From Homoserinimonas sedimenticola (GTDB taxonomy: Bacteria; Actinomycetota; Actinomycetes; Actinomycetales; Microbacteriaceae), in NCBI RefSeq assembly GCF_026094475.1, contig NZ_JAPELL010000001.1, positions 186,001-250,000 on the forward strand: a DNA stretch of 64,000 nucleotides, read 5' to 3'. A program made the translations under genes and the position numbers. Below are positions 9,164 through 17,269 of this stretch, piece by piece (within the stretch, counting starts at the first letter, position 1; every line of letters begins with the position of its first letter). The notes below the pieces were generated by a model. It was not told where the DNA came from and did no database searches. It was given only the letters and a program-made list of their open reading frames with translations.

Positions 9164-9710
9164 GGCAGGGGTCGGCGATGAGGGCAACGCGCTCGAGGGC
9201 TCGCCGTTTGCCCGCGAGCTTATAGCGTGTCTCGATCTCACTGCGGAGGGTCGACACCTCTAGGCGGTTGTCCGCGAGGAGCTGGCGGATGATGCGTTCC
9301 GATTCGACCCCGTAGTTCTCGTCGCGGATGAGGTCGATTGCAGTGCGTAGCGGTGTCGTGACGGCGACGCCCGCAATTTCTTGCACCTCGAGGGGCGTGA
9401 TCACGACCTCGCGCAAGACGAAGCGGCGCGATGCGGACGCGCGTGACCGCGCTGCGAGGGAGACACACAGCTCGTGGATAGCGGGGGGACGAGGGATGGC
9501 CCCGTGAATCCATGCCGCTGTTGCTCTCTCAGCGATGATCCTTGGCTGGATCATGGACGCGAGTGAGCGCGCCCGAAGGTGCGGCTGCTCGAACTCGTCG
9601 ATAGATGCGAAACCCTCGCCGAGCGCGTAGATTTCACCGTCGAGGCGAGCAGCGTGGAGCTCAGGGAGGGGGAGGTCGAGTTCCGTGAGGATGGGGGCGA
9701 GGCGGGGCAT
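9153..9710 (-). CDS. Orphan AbiEi-like protein (type IV antitoxin-related), function unknown
   Basis: Protein of 185 residues resembling a family of actinobacterial proteins related to AbiEi-type antitoxins: an N-terminal MPRLAPILTELDLPLPEL segment, a TAAWIHGAIPRPP stretch, REVVITPLEV and a VTTPLRTAIDLIRD motif. ATG 9710 is chosen because GAGGA precedes it closely and the conserved region begins there; the frame stays open to 9893, but that extension is not family-like. No AbiEii-type nucleotidyltransferase toxin lies beside it, so a toxin-antitoxin role is unproven. Its 3' end overlaps rel by 11 bases in the opposite direction. The family call is by memory of motifs, moderate confidence. Confidence 0.6.
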   Translation of the reverse strand: MPRLAPILTELDLPLPELHAARLDGEIYALGEGFASIDEFEQPHLRARSLASMIQPRIIAERATAAWIHGAIPRPPAIHELCVSLAARSRASASRRFVLREVVITPLEVQEIAGVAVTTPLRTAIDLIRDENYGVESERIIRQLLADNRLEVSTLRSEIETRYKLAGKRRALERVALIADPCPTS

Positions 9711-9795
9711 TCCTCTATCGTGCTCTTGGCATTGAATGCCTGAGTGGCTCACCGACAATCTGTGGAGAACCTCCTCGATGTCCTGCTGAGGACGA

Positions 9796-11028
9796 TCAGT
9801 CCGCGACCACTCCGAGCCACGCTCGGCGAGCGTCGAGAGCTTCCTGCGCTGCCGCAATCCTCTCAGTGTCGCCGCTCTTGCGCGCATCATCAAGATCGCG
9901 TTCGAGCTGAGCGATAGCCGCCTCGAGCTGTGCTGCGAGGCCCTCCGCGCGGGCCTTGCGCTCGGGATTGTTGCGTTGCCAATGCTCTTCTTCGAGCGCG
10001 CGAACGGCGGCCTCGATCTTGCGCAACCGGTCTTCGACCGACTTCATCTTCGCCCGGGGCACCTTGCCGACCTCGTCCCAACGCTGCTGAATCGATGTCA
10101 GCGCAGCTCGCGCGGCGGTCCGATCCTTCTCCTTCAAGAGCGGCTCCGCCTCGCTCAGCAGGGCCTCCTTCTTGGCGAGGTTCTCTTCGAACTCGGCGTT
10201 CTCGCGAGCATCCACCTCTGCCTTGGCTCCGTAGAGGGCGTCACCCGCGGCCTTGAACTTCGCCCACAGAGCGTCGTCCTGCTTCTTGCCTGCGCGCCCC
10301 GCGCTCTTCCATGCATCGAGGAGGCGGCGATACTCCGGGATGCCCTCTGCCCCCCGGGAAGTGAGGGCCTCGGCGGCCGCAATGAGTTCCTGCTTGCGCG
10401 CCCTCGCCTGCTTGTGAGATTGGTCGAGATCGGCGAAGAACGCCTTGCGCTCGGTCTCGAGGGTCGAGCGTGCCGCGCGGAAGCGCTTCCACAGCTCATT
10501 CCCCTCCGCCTTGGGGAGACGCGGACCGGTCTGCTGGTGGGCCTTCCAGCGGGCAAAGAGATCGTCGATGGCCGCCGTGGCGTGCTTCCACTGGATCTTC
10601 GACGGATCCTGCGCCGCGAGTTCCTCAATCTCTGCCACGAGAGAGGTGCGGTAAGCGATTGCCTCATCGAGGGCTGCGCGGTCTTCGGCCTCCTGCTTCT
10701 CGGTGAGCTCGTCGGCGACGCCACCGAGAGCTTCGAGGCGAAGGCGCAACGCCGCGAGGTCACCGACGGCGTTGGCCGTCGTGACGCTCGCGAGGAGGGC
10801 ATCCACCGCCTTGGCCACGTCCGTGCCCGGGGTTCCGCGCTTGATGCGCTGCTCAAGCAGCGTCACCTGGCCGGCGAGGTCGACATACTTGCGTTCGAAG
10901 TAGGCGAGCGCCTCCTCCGAGGAACCGTCTGGGTACTGGCCGACGACACGCTCGCCGTCCCCCTCGCGCACATAGACGGTGCCCGTCTCATCGACGCGGC
11001 CCCACGGGGTCTCGTTGTTGTTCGTCAC
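9796..11028 (-). CDS. DUF349 domain-containing protein
   Basis: Protein of 410 residues, very rich in Ala, Glu, Arg and Lys, with repeated segments of W-x-RF-type (for example LWKRFRAARSTLE and LWAKFKAAGDALY) characteristic of DUF349 repeats, and a long predicted coiled coil over the last 100 residues. The N-terminal 40 residues (TPWGRVDETGTVYVREGDGERVVG) are typical of the actinobacterial members. No enzyme motif is visible; family function is unknown to me. It is transcribed with the AbiEi-like gene 85 bases downstream. Start ATG 11028 follows GTGAGG. Confidence 0.85.
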   Translation of the reverse strand: MTNNNETPWGRVDETGTVYVREGDGERVVGQYPDGSSEEALAYFERKYVDLAGQVTLLEQRIKRGTPGTDVAKAVDALLASVTTANAVGDLAALRLRLEALGGVADELTEKQEAEDRAALDEAIAYRTSLVAEIEELAAQDPSKIQWKHATAAIDDLFARWKAHQQTGPRLPKAEGNELWKRFRAARSTLETERKAFFADLDQSHKQARARKQELIAAAEALTSRGAEGIPEYRRLLDAWKSAGRAGKKQDDALWAKFKAAGDALYGAKAEVDARENAEFEENLAKKEALLSEAEPLLKEKDRTAARAALTSIQQRWDEVGKVPRAKMKSVEDRLRKIEAAVRALEEEHWQRNNPERKARAEGLAAQLEAAIAQLERDLDDARKSGDTERIAAAQEALDARRAWLGVVAD

Positions 11029-11075
11029 TGCCTCACCTTGCTGCCGGGGCCGACATTCGCCGTCGACCGCGAACT

Positions 11076-11103
11076 AGCCTATTGCACGCGCTATCCGCGG
11101 CAA
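11076..11103 (-). promoter_or_regulatory. Promoter of the DUF349 gene
   Basis: Read on the minus strand, TTGCCG (11103-11098) and TAGGCT (11081-11076) are separated by 16 bases, a good housekeeping-type promoter about 45 bases before the DUF349 start. Confidence 0.5.
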
Positions 11104-11883
11104 TCAGTCGAGGGTGACTCCCGTGATCGTCGTGGCAACGACGGGTGCCCCGTCGTTCTCGGACGACCCCGGCACCACGCCGGCATCCGTGATCTCGCTC
11201 TTCAGCGTTTCGAGGCCGGAGGTGATGCGACCGAGCACGGTGTAGCCGCCAGCCGCATCAGAAGGGATGGTCGTGTCCTCGTACACGATGAAGAACTGCC
11301 GACCGTTGCTCTCGGCGTCACCAGATGCGCGTGCCATTGCGATGGTCCCGGCCGTGTAGAGGTCGCCGGCGGGGGCATTCTCGATCGGGCCGAACTGGAA
11401 GCTGGGGTCGCTCGCCCCAGTGCCGTCCACCGAGCCGCACTGGAGCACGTAGAAGCCCCCGTCCGTCAACCGGTGGCACGACTTTTCAGGGTAGTAACCC
11501 TCCTGCACACCCTGCACGAATGCGGCGACCGCCTGCGGAGCTGCAGCGCCGTCGAGCTCGATGCCGAGCTCGACGTCGTTGAGCGTGAGCGTGCCTGTCC
11601 AGGTGCGATTCTCCGCGAGCTCGGGGGAGGGCACCACCGACTCCGCTGCAGCCGAGGGTGAGGTCGTCGGCGAAGGTTCGGGTGCGCCAGGGCCTGTCGT
11701 GAAGAACGCCACCTGCGCAACGACAGCAAGGACGACGACGGCGAAGGAAGCGGCGATTGCGACAATGTTGTCGCGGCGGCGGCGTTTGCTGCGCTGCTCG
11801 TTGACGGCTTGCCGAGCCTGATAGAGGCGGAGGCGCTCCCGCGCCTCGCGCGCCTGCTTGTCATTGCTCCTGCTTGGTGCCAC
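11104..11883 (-). CDS. Membrane-anchored cyclophilin-type peptidyl-prolyl isomerase
   Basis: Predicted prolyl isomerase of 259 residues. A basic cytoplasmic segment (about 1-40, rich in Arg and Gln) precedes one membrane helix (NIVAIAASFAVVVLAVVAQV), then a Ser/Pro/Thr linker and a cyclophilin domain with CHRLTDGGFYVLQCGSVDG and NGRQFFIVYED, so the catalytic domain would be outside the membrane. GTG 11883 is chosen because GGAGGA stands just before it; the frame runs open further upstream without family character. It is divergent from rarA and upstream of DUF349, which has its own promoter. Confidence 0.88.
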   Translation of the reverse strand: MAPSRSNDKQAREARERLRLYQARQAVNEQRSKRRRRDNIVAIAASFAVVVLAVVAQVAFFTTGPGAPEPSPTTSPSAAAESVVPSPELAENRTWTGTLTLNDVELGIELDGAAAPQAVAAFVQGVQEGYYPEKSCHRLTDGGFYVLQCGSVDGTGASDPSFQFGPIENAPAGDLYTAGTIAMARASGDAESNGRQFFIVYEDTTIPSDAAGGYTVLGRITSGLETLKSEITDAGVVPGSSENDGAPVVATTITGVTLD

Positions 11884-11915
11884 TGGTCCTCCGACTCGCC
11901 GTGATTGCCACGAGA

Positions 11916-11921
11916 ACCCTA
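11916..11921 (-). promoter_or_regulatory. -10-like TAGGGT for the cyclophilin gene
   Basis: On the minus strand TAGGGT lies 32 bases before the GTG start, with no clear -35. Placed in the divergent gap between the cyclophilin gene and rarA. Confidence 0.3.
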
Positions 11922-11967
11922 GCCGACCGCGCGCTCGTTGCATGACTGGCGCGTCGGAGGGGGGCCG

Positions 11968-11973
11968 TAGCAT
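11968..11973 (+). promoter_or_regulatory. -10 TAGCAT of a probable leaderless rarA promoter
   Basis: TAGCAT is followed by seven bases and then the rarA ATG at 11981. There is no Shine-Dalgarno at proper distance (the G-run is at 11957-11964), so a leaderless transcript is likely. Confidence 0.4.
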
Positions 11974-11980
11974 TGCGTCC

Positions 11981-13315
11981 ATGAATGTCGCGCCAGGCCT
12001 TTTCTCCGGGTCGACACCGCTTGCGGTACGCATGCGACCGAGGAACCTCGATGAGGTCGCGGGTCAGCGGCATCTGCTCACTCCTGGGTCCCCGCTGGTG
12101 GCCCTGGCCTCGAGCTCGGGCGAGCAGGGTGCCGTCTCGCTCATCCTCTGGGGTCCCCCTGGAACGGGCAAGACCACGATCGCGCAGGCGATCGCGCACA
12201 GCTCCGGCCGGCGCTTCGTCGAGCTCTCGGCCGTCACGGCCGGGGTCAAGGACGTGCGAGAGGTCATGGAGACCGCTCTCTCTCAGCGCGATCTCTATGG
12301 CCAGTCGACTGTGCTGTTTCTCGACGAGATCCACCGCTTCACCAAGTCCCAGCAGGATGCTCTGCTCCCCGGGGTCGAGAACGGCTGGGTGATCCTCATC
12401 GCCGCCACGACGGAGAATCCCTCTTTCTCGGTCGTCTCGCCTCTTCTCTCGCGTTCCCTGCTTCTCACTCTGCAGCAACTCAGCGATGAGGACCTCGGGA
12501 TGCTCATTGATCGCGCCGTCGCGGACGAGCGGGGACTCGCGGGGCGATTCGCGCTGACGGACGAAGCTCGCGGCGACCTCATTCGGCTCGCCTCGGGGGA
12601 CGCGCGGCGAGCACTCACCGCCCTTGAGGCGGCAGCGACCTCAGTAGCGGCGTCCCCTCAAGACGCGGGTGAAGAACATCCGACGATCACGGGAGAGGCG
12701 GTCGCGCGCGCGGTCGATCGCGCGCTCCTGCGTTACGACCGCAAGGGCGACGAGCACTACGACGTGATCAGTGCTTTCATCAAGTCAATTCGTGGTTCTG
12801 ATCCGGATGCCGCGCTGCACTATCTCGCGCGAATGATCGAGGCGGGGGAGGATCCGCGCTTCATCGCGCGCCGCATCATCGTCCACGCCGCCGAAGACAT
12901 CGGCATGGCGGATCCGAACGCGCTCGTGGTCGCGACATCCGCCGCGAACGCCGTGCAGCTGATCGGAATGCCGGAGGGGCGCATCCCGCTCGCCGAGGCC
13001 GTCGTGTATCTCGCTACGGCACCGAAGTCGCCCAGCATCATCAGAGCGATCGATGCCGCGATCGGCGACGTGCGGGCGGGCAAGAGCGGTCCGGTTCCCA
13101 AACACCTCCGCGACGCGCACTACGCGGGCGCGAAGAAACTGGGACATGGCAAGGGGTACCTCTACCCGCACGATGCGCCGCTCGGTGTCGTCGAACAGGA
13201 CTACCTGCCGGCCTCTCTTCGAGGCCGTCGCTACTATGAGCCCACCGAGCACGGTAACGAACGCGATGTCGGCGCCCGACTTCAGAAGCTGCTACGTATC
13301 ATCCGCGGCGGGTGA
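11981..13315 (+). CDS. rarA: Replication-associated recombination protein RarA (MgsA) AAA+ ATPase
   Basis: AAA+ ATPase, 444 residues, acting at stalled replication forks; clamp-loader-like family. Walker A GPPGTGKT is at residues 58-65, Walker [11 protein letters not shown] near 110, and the C-terminal part carries the MgsA tetramerisation domain ([19 protein letters not shown] and GYLYPHD). ATG 11981 starts the conserved [20 protein letters not shown]; the open frame from 11858 overlaps the divergent cyclophilin gene and is rejected. Located just before rpsD. A six-base-pair inverted repeat covers the stop codon (13296-13318). Confidence 0.94.
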   Translation: MNVAPGLFSGSTPLAVRMRPRNLDEVAGQRHLLTPGSPLVALASSSGEQGAVSLILWGPPGTGKTTIAQAIAHSSGRRFVELSAVTAGVKDVREVMETALSQRDLYGQSTVLFLDEIHRFTKSQQDALLPGVENGWVILIAATTENPSFSVVSPLLSRSLLLTLQQLSDEDLGMLIDRAVADERGLAGRFALTDEARGDLIRLASGDARRALTALEAAATSVAASPQDAGEEHPTITGEAVARAVDRALLRYDRKGDEHYDVISAFIKSIRGSDPDAALHYLARMIEAGEDPRFIARRIIVHAAEDIGMADPNALVVATSAANAVQLIGMPEGRIPLAEAVVYLATAPKSPSIIRAIDAAIGDVRAGKSGPVPKHLRDAHYAGAKKLGHGKGYLYPHDAPLGVVEQDYLPASLRGRRYYEPTEHGNERDVGARLQKLLRIIRGG

Positions 13316-13376
13316 TACGATGGTGGATGCCTACAGTGGGTATTCGTGCACGGCTGCCTCGATACCAAACGCTGAA

Positions 13377-13403
13377 GGGGCTGGTCCTTTAGCCGGACGC
13401 CCC
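13377..13403 (+). promoter_or_regulatory. Strong hairpin in the rarA-rpsD gap (candidate rpsD leader element)
   Basis: GGGGC (13377-13381) pairs with GCCCC (13399-13403) and GTCC (13384-13387) with GGAC (13395-13398), leaving a TG bulge and a TTTAGCC loop. No T-run follows. It lies 91 bases upstream of rpsD in a 178-base gap without genes; it may be a terminator-like end for rarA or a leader structure for S4. Confidence 0.45.
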
Positions 13404-13493
13404 ACGGCACCATCCCTCTTCTGAATCGTCCGCGGGTGTTTGCCTGCGGTACCACTGCCTGAAGACTGATGACGTCTGTATCGAAAGGAAATC

Positions 13494-14123
13494 GTGTCTA
13501 CCAAGTCACGTACTCGTAGCAAGACCAAGCTCTCCCGCGCGCTCGGCATCCCCCTGACCCCCAAGGCGGCCAAGGGCTTCGAGAAGCGCCCTTACGCTCC
13601 CGGTGAGCACGGCCGCACCAAGCGCAAGACCGACAGCGACTACGCGGTCCGCCTTCGCGAGAAGCAGCGCCTTCGTGCCCAGTACGGCATCCGCGAGAAG
13701 CAGCTTCGCATCGCGTTCAACGAGGCGCGCCGCACGGACGGCCTGACGGGTGAGAACCTCGTCGAGCTGCTCGAGATGCGTCTCGACGCGATCCTCGTCC
13801 GTGCCGCGATCGCCCGTACGACCGCTCAGGCGCGTCAGATGATCGTGCACCGCCACATCATCGTCGACGGCCAGCGCGTCGACCGCCCGTCCTTCCGCGT
13901 GAAGCCGGGCCAGCTCGTCGGCGTGCACCAGCGCAGTGAGGGCATGGAGCCCTTCCAGGTCGCGGCGGCCGGCGGCCACGTCGACCTCCTCCCCAAGACT
14001 CCGGCCTACCTCGAGGTTGAGCTCGACAAGCTCCAGGTGCGTCTCGTGCGTCGCCCGAAGCGTGCTGAGGTCCCCATCACGTGTGAGGTCCAGCTCGTCG
14101 TCGAGTACTACGCCGCGCGCTAG
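13494..14123 (+). CDS. rpsD: 30S ribosomal protein S4
   Basis: Primary 16S rRNA-binding protein of the small subunit, 209 residues. It shows the S4 N-terminal region, the S4 RNA-binding domain (LEMRLDAILVRAAIA through HRHIIVDGQRVDRPSFRVKPGQLVG, about residues 99-145) and the C-terminal LVVEYYAAR. Start is GTG 13494 after AAAGGAAA. It is a stand-alone S4 gene with a strong terminator immediately after it, not part of the alpha operon. S4 is known to regulate its own operon in other bacteria; the hairpin upstream is the only candidate element here. Confidence 0.97.
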   Translation: MSTKSRTRSKTKLSRALGIPLTPKAAKGFEKRPYAPGEHGRTKRKTDSDYAVRLREKQRLRAQYGIREKQLRIAFNEARRTDGLTGENLVELLEMRLDAILVRAAIARTTAQARQMIVHRHIIVDGQRVDRPSFRVKPGQLVGVHQRSEGMEPFQVAAAGGHVDLLPKTPAYLEVELDKLQVRLVRRPKRAEVPITCEVQLVVEYYAAR

Positions 14124-14135
14124 TTCTCGCCTCCA

Positions 14136-14173
14136 GCAGAAAGCGGGTCGCCCTGTGGCGGCCCGCTTTCTGC
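14136..14173 (+). terminator. Strong intrinsic terminator-like hairpin after rpsD
   Basis: GCAGAAAGCGGG (14136-14147) pairs perfectly with CCCGCTTTCTGC (14162-14173), and CGCC (14149-14152) with GGCG (14157-14160) around a CTGT loop. The stem is long and stable; the T-run is short (the 3' arm carries CTTTCTGC), as is common in high-GC terminators. Confidence 0.8.
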
Positions 14174-14234
14174 ATTCACGCCTCCCGATCGAGGGCGTCG
14201 TGCGCTCCCACATCCGGCGCCCGACCGTACACGC

Positions 14235-14240
14235 TAGGCT
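14235..14240 (+). promoter_or_regulatory. -10-like TAGGCT upstream of the small membrane protein and alaS
   Basis: TAGGCT lies 70 bases before ATG 14311, in the 137 bases between the rpsD terminator and the next gene. No convincing -35. It is the best promoter candidate for the unit containing alaS. Confidence 0.35.
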
Positions 14241-14310
14241 TACACGGGTGCGATCGGGGCTCATGGGCCTTTCGTCGCGACCCACGACGACAGATCAGAA
14301 GGAGCCAGGC

Positions 14311-14538
14311 ATGAAGAACCTCGTGATGCTCATCATCGGCGTCGGCATCGGTTTCGTCGCCGCACACCAGATCAACAAGACGCCCGAGGGTCGACGATTC
14401 TTCGAAGAGGTCGACAGCCGGGTGGGCGAATTCACGGGCGCCGTCGTCGACGGGTATCGGGCCCGCGAGGCTGAGCTCCGCGCCGCCGTCGCTGAGGCTG
14501 AGGAGACGATCGCCGACCTCAAGCGCTCGCAGGGCTGA
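14311..14538 (+). CDS. Small membrane-anchored protein of unknown function
   Basis: A 75-residue protein. It begins MKNLVMLIIGVGIGFVAAHQ, one membrane helix, followed by a basic KTPEGRRFF patch and an Ala/Glu-rich helix (AREAELRAAVAEAEETIADL) that could form a coiled coil. ATG 14311 follows GAAGGAGCC, a good Shine-Dalgarno. It is the first gene after the rpsD terminator and precedes alaS by 71 bases, the position where many actinobacteria carry a small conserved membrane protein. I do not recognise a function. Confidence 0.8.
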   Translation: MKNLVMLIIGVGIGFVAAHQINKTPEGRRFFEEVDSRVGEFTGAVVDGYRAREAELRAAVAEAEETIADLKRSQG

Positions 14539-14556
14539 CACGAGTCCGCAAAGCAA

Positions 14557-14572
14557 CCTCGGGAGACCGAGG
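14557..14572 (+). promoter_or_regulatory. GAGA-tetraloop hairpin in the alaS leader
   Basis: CCTCGG-GAGA-CCGAGG: six perfect pairs capped by a GNRA-type tetraloop, 38 bases before the alaS ATG. No T-run. Function unknown. Confidence 0.4.
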
Positions 14573-14609
14573 ACCAGAACCATCAGGAACCAAGACCCAC
14601 CGGGAACCA

Positions 14610-17267
14610 ATGCAGACTGCTGACCTCCGCCAACGCTGGCTCGACTACTTCGCGGAACGCGGCCACACGGTCGTGCCTTCCGCGTCCTTGGTCAGTGATG
14701 ACCCGACGCTCATGTTCACGGTTGCCGGAATGGTGCCCTTCATTCCCTATCTCTCGGGGCTCATCCCTGCCCCCTATCCGCGTGCGACGAGCGTGCAGAA
14801 GTGCATCCGCACCCTCGATATCGAGGAGGTCGGCAAGACGACCCGGCACGGCACCTTCTTCCAGATGGCCGGCAACTTCTCCTTCGGCGACTACTTCAAG
14901 GAACAGGCGATCAGTTTCGCCTGGGAGCTCCTCACGAAGAGCGAGAGCGAGGGTGGTCTCGGATTTGAGGAGCGGGACCTTTGGGTCACCGTCTACGAGG
15001 AGGACGACGAGGCCATCGAGCTGTGGAAGCGCGTGGCCGGCCTCCCGGAACAGCGCATTCAGCGTCTCGGCAAAGCCGACAACTACTGGCATACGGGGCA
15101 GCCCGGCCCCGGCGGCCCCTGCTCGGAGATCTACTTCGACCGCGGGGCAAAGTACGGCGCCGAGGGCGGGCCAGCGGCGGATGATTCGCGCTACCTCGAG
15201 ATCTGGAACCTCGTCTTCATGCAGTACCTCCTGGACGACGTGCGCAGCAAGACGGATTTCTCCGTCGTGCGGGAGCTGCCGAAGAAGAACATCGACACGG
15301 GTCTCGGCGTCGAGCGTGTCGCCTTCCTCAAACAGGGCGTCGAGAACATGTACGAGATCGACCAGGTGCGCCCCGTGCTGGATCGCGCCGCCGAGATCTC
15401 CGGCCGCCCTTACGGTCGCGACCACGGAGACGACGTCCGGATGCGCGTGGTCGCCGATCACGTGCGCTCCGCGCTCATGCTGATGGCTGACGGGGTGACC
15501 CCGTCGAACGAGGGCCGCGGCTACATCCTGCGCCGCCTGCTCCGCCGCTCGGTGCGGGCCATGCGGCTCCTCGGCGTCGACGTCGCCACGTTCCCCGAGC
15601 TTTTCACCACCTCGCGGGACGCGATGAAGGCGGCCTATCCCGAGGTGGAGAAGAGCTACGACCGCATCGCCCGTCTCGCCTACTCGGAGGAGGAGAACTT
15701 CCTCGGGACTCTCGCGAGCGGCACGAGCATCCTCGATCTGGCCGTCTCGAAGACGCGCGAGGAGGGGCGGCGACAGCTGCCGGGGGACACAGCCTTTCTG
15801 CTTCATGACACCTTCGGCTTCCCGATCGATCTGACGCTCGAGATGGCGGAGGAGGCGGGCCTGACCGTGGACCGTGGGGCCTTCGACGCCCTCATGGCGG
15901 AGCAGCGCAATAAGGCGAAGGCCGACGCGAAGGCCAAGAAGACGGCCCTCGCTGACCTCTCGGTGTACAGCGACTTCCGCGCGCTCGGGGAGACTGTCTT
16001 CACGGGCTACGACTACCTGCAGACTGAGACGCGGGTGCTCGGCATCATCGTCGACGGTGAGTCGGTGTCCCGAGCGGTGGCAGGCCAAACGGCGGAGGTC
16101 ATCCTCGCCGAGACCTCGCTCTACGCGGAGTCGGGCGGCCAGGAGGCGGATGCCGGCACGATCGTCGGCGCGGGATTCGAGCTCGACGTCCTCGACGTGC
16201 AGAAGCCCGTCAAGGGTCTCGTGAGCCACCGCGTCGAGGTGCGCACAGGTGAGGTTGCGGTGGACGATGCGGCGACGACGATCGTCGACCCGGATTGGCG
16301 GCGCGGCGCGACGCAGGCCCACTCGGCAACCCACCTCATCCATGCTGCGCTCCGACAGGTGCTCGGCCCGGATGCGCACCAGTCGGGCTCCTACAACAAG
16401 GCCGGCTACATGCGCCTCGACTTCGGGTGGAACCAGGCGCTCTCACCCGAGACGCGCAGCGAGATCGAGGAGATCGCGAACGTCGCGATCCGGCGTGACC
16501 TTCCCGTGGAGACGCGGGTCATGCCCCTCGACGAGGCGAAGGCCCTGGGGGCGATGGCGCTCTTCGGCGAGAAGTATGGAGAGACGGTGCGGGTCGTCGA
16601 CATCGGCGGACCCTGGTCGAGAGAGTTGTGCGCGGGAACGCATGTCTCCAGCTCTGCGCAGGTGGGGCTCGTCAATCTCGTGAGTGAGTCCTCGGTGGGT
16701 TCCACCAATCGCCGCGTCGAGGCGCTTGTCGGCATCGACGCCTTCCGTGAGCTCGCCACCGAGCGCGCCATCGTGTCCCAGCTGACGTCGAACCTGAAGA
16801 CTCCGCGGGAGCAGCTCCCGGACCGGATCGCCGAGCTGCTCTCCTCGCTCAAGGCGGCGGAGAAGCGTATCGCCGAGTTCGAGTCGGCTGCTCTCGCGCA
16901 GCGCGTTCCGGATCTGGCCGCCTCAGCGGTGCGTCGAGGCGACTTCTCGGTCGTGAAGGCCGACGTGGGCTCGCTCGGCTCCTCCGATGACCTGCGGAGC
17001 CTCGTGACATCCGTTCGAGCACGCCTCGGCAGTGACGCTGCCGTCGTCGCGCTAGCCGGTGTGGTGGGCGGCAAGCCGTCCGTCATCGTCGCAGCGAACG
17101 ACGCCGCCCGCGACCGCGGCGTCAAGGCGGGACCGCTCGCGAAGGCTGCAGCGGGAGTTCTTGGCGGCGGCGGAGGCGGCAAGGACGACCTCGCCCAGGG
17201 CGGCGGAACGAATGCCGAGGCTATCCCCGCGGCACTTGACGCCGTCGTTGACGGGCTGCCGAACTGA
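14610..17267 (+). CDS. alaS: Alanyl-tRNA synthetase
   Basis: Class II synthetase charging tRNA-Ala, 885 residues. The catalytic core opens with LRQRWLDYFAERGH and SLVSDDPTLMFTVAGM; motif 2/3 segments follow (RHGTFFQMAGNFSFGDYFK; GLGVERVAF). The editing domain carries the zinc ligands in HSATH (about residue 571) and CAGTH (about 674), so proofreading is intact. The C-Ala domain ends with a Gly-rich GGGGGGKDDLAQGGG segment. ATG 14610 gives the standard N-terminus. Two bases separate it from ruvX. Confidence 0.97.
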   Translation: MQTADLRQRWLDYFAERGHTVVPSASLVSDDPTLMFTVAGMVPFIPYLSGLIPAPYPRATSVQKCIRTLDIEEVGKTTRHGTFFQMAGNFSFGDYFKEQAISFAWELLTKSESEGGLGFEERDLWVTVYEEDDEAIELWKRVAGLPEQRIQRLGKADNYWHTGQPGPGGPCSEIYFDRGAKYGAEGGPAADDSRYLEIWNLVFMQYLLDDVRSKTDFSVVRELPKKNIDTGLGVERVAFLKQGVENMYEIDQVRPVLDRAAEISGRPYGRDHGDDVRMRVVADHVRSALMLMADGVTPSNEGRGYILRRLLRRSVRAMRLLGVDVATFPELFTTSRDAMKAAYPEVEKSYDRIARLAYSEEENFLGTLASGTSILDLAVSKTREEGRRQLPGDTAFLLHDTFGFPIDLTLEMAEEAGLTVDRGAFDALMAEQRNKAKADAKAKKTALADLSVYSDFRALGETVFTGYDYLQTETRVLGIIVDGESVSRAVAGQTAEVILAETSLYAESGGQEADAGTIVGAGFELDVLDVQKPVKGLVSHRVEVRTGEVAVDDAATTIVDPDWRRGATQAHSATHLIHAALRQVLGPDAHQSGSYNKAGYMRLDFGWNQALSPETRSEIEEIANVAIRRDLPVETRVMPLDEAKALGAMALFGEKYGETVRVVDIGGPWSRELCAGTHVSSSAQVGLVNLVSESSVGSTNRRVEALVGIDAFRELATERAIVSQLTSNLKTPREQLPDRIAELLSSLKAAEKRIAEFESAALAQRVPDLAASAVRRGDFSVVKADVGSLGSSDDLRSLVTSVRARLGSDAAVVALAGVVGGKPSVIVAANDAARDRGVKAGPLAKAAAGVLGGGGGGKDDLAQGGGTNAEAIPAALDAVVDGLPN

Positions 17268-17269
17268 GC

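Noticed and set aside
9711-9893. 61-residue N-terminal extension of the AbiEi-like gene
   Set aside because: It would overlap the DUF349 gene and lacks family-like sequence; ATG 9710 has a good Shine-Dalgarno.
9976-11661. 561-residue open frame opposite the DUF349 and cyclophilin genes
   Set aside because: It lies antisense to two recognisable genes, has no family-like sequence, and long antisense frames are expected in GC-rich DNA.
13296-13318. GTATCA...TGATAC inverted repeat at the rarA stop as a terminator
   Set aside because: Only six pairs with an 11-base loop and no T-run; too weak to list as a terminator.
14583-16379. 598-residue open frame opposite alaS
   Set aside because: Shadow of alaS; composition is His/Arg/Asp-rich as antisense frames usually are, with no motif.
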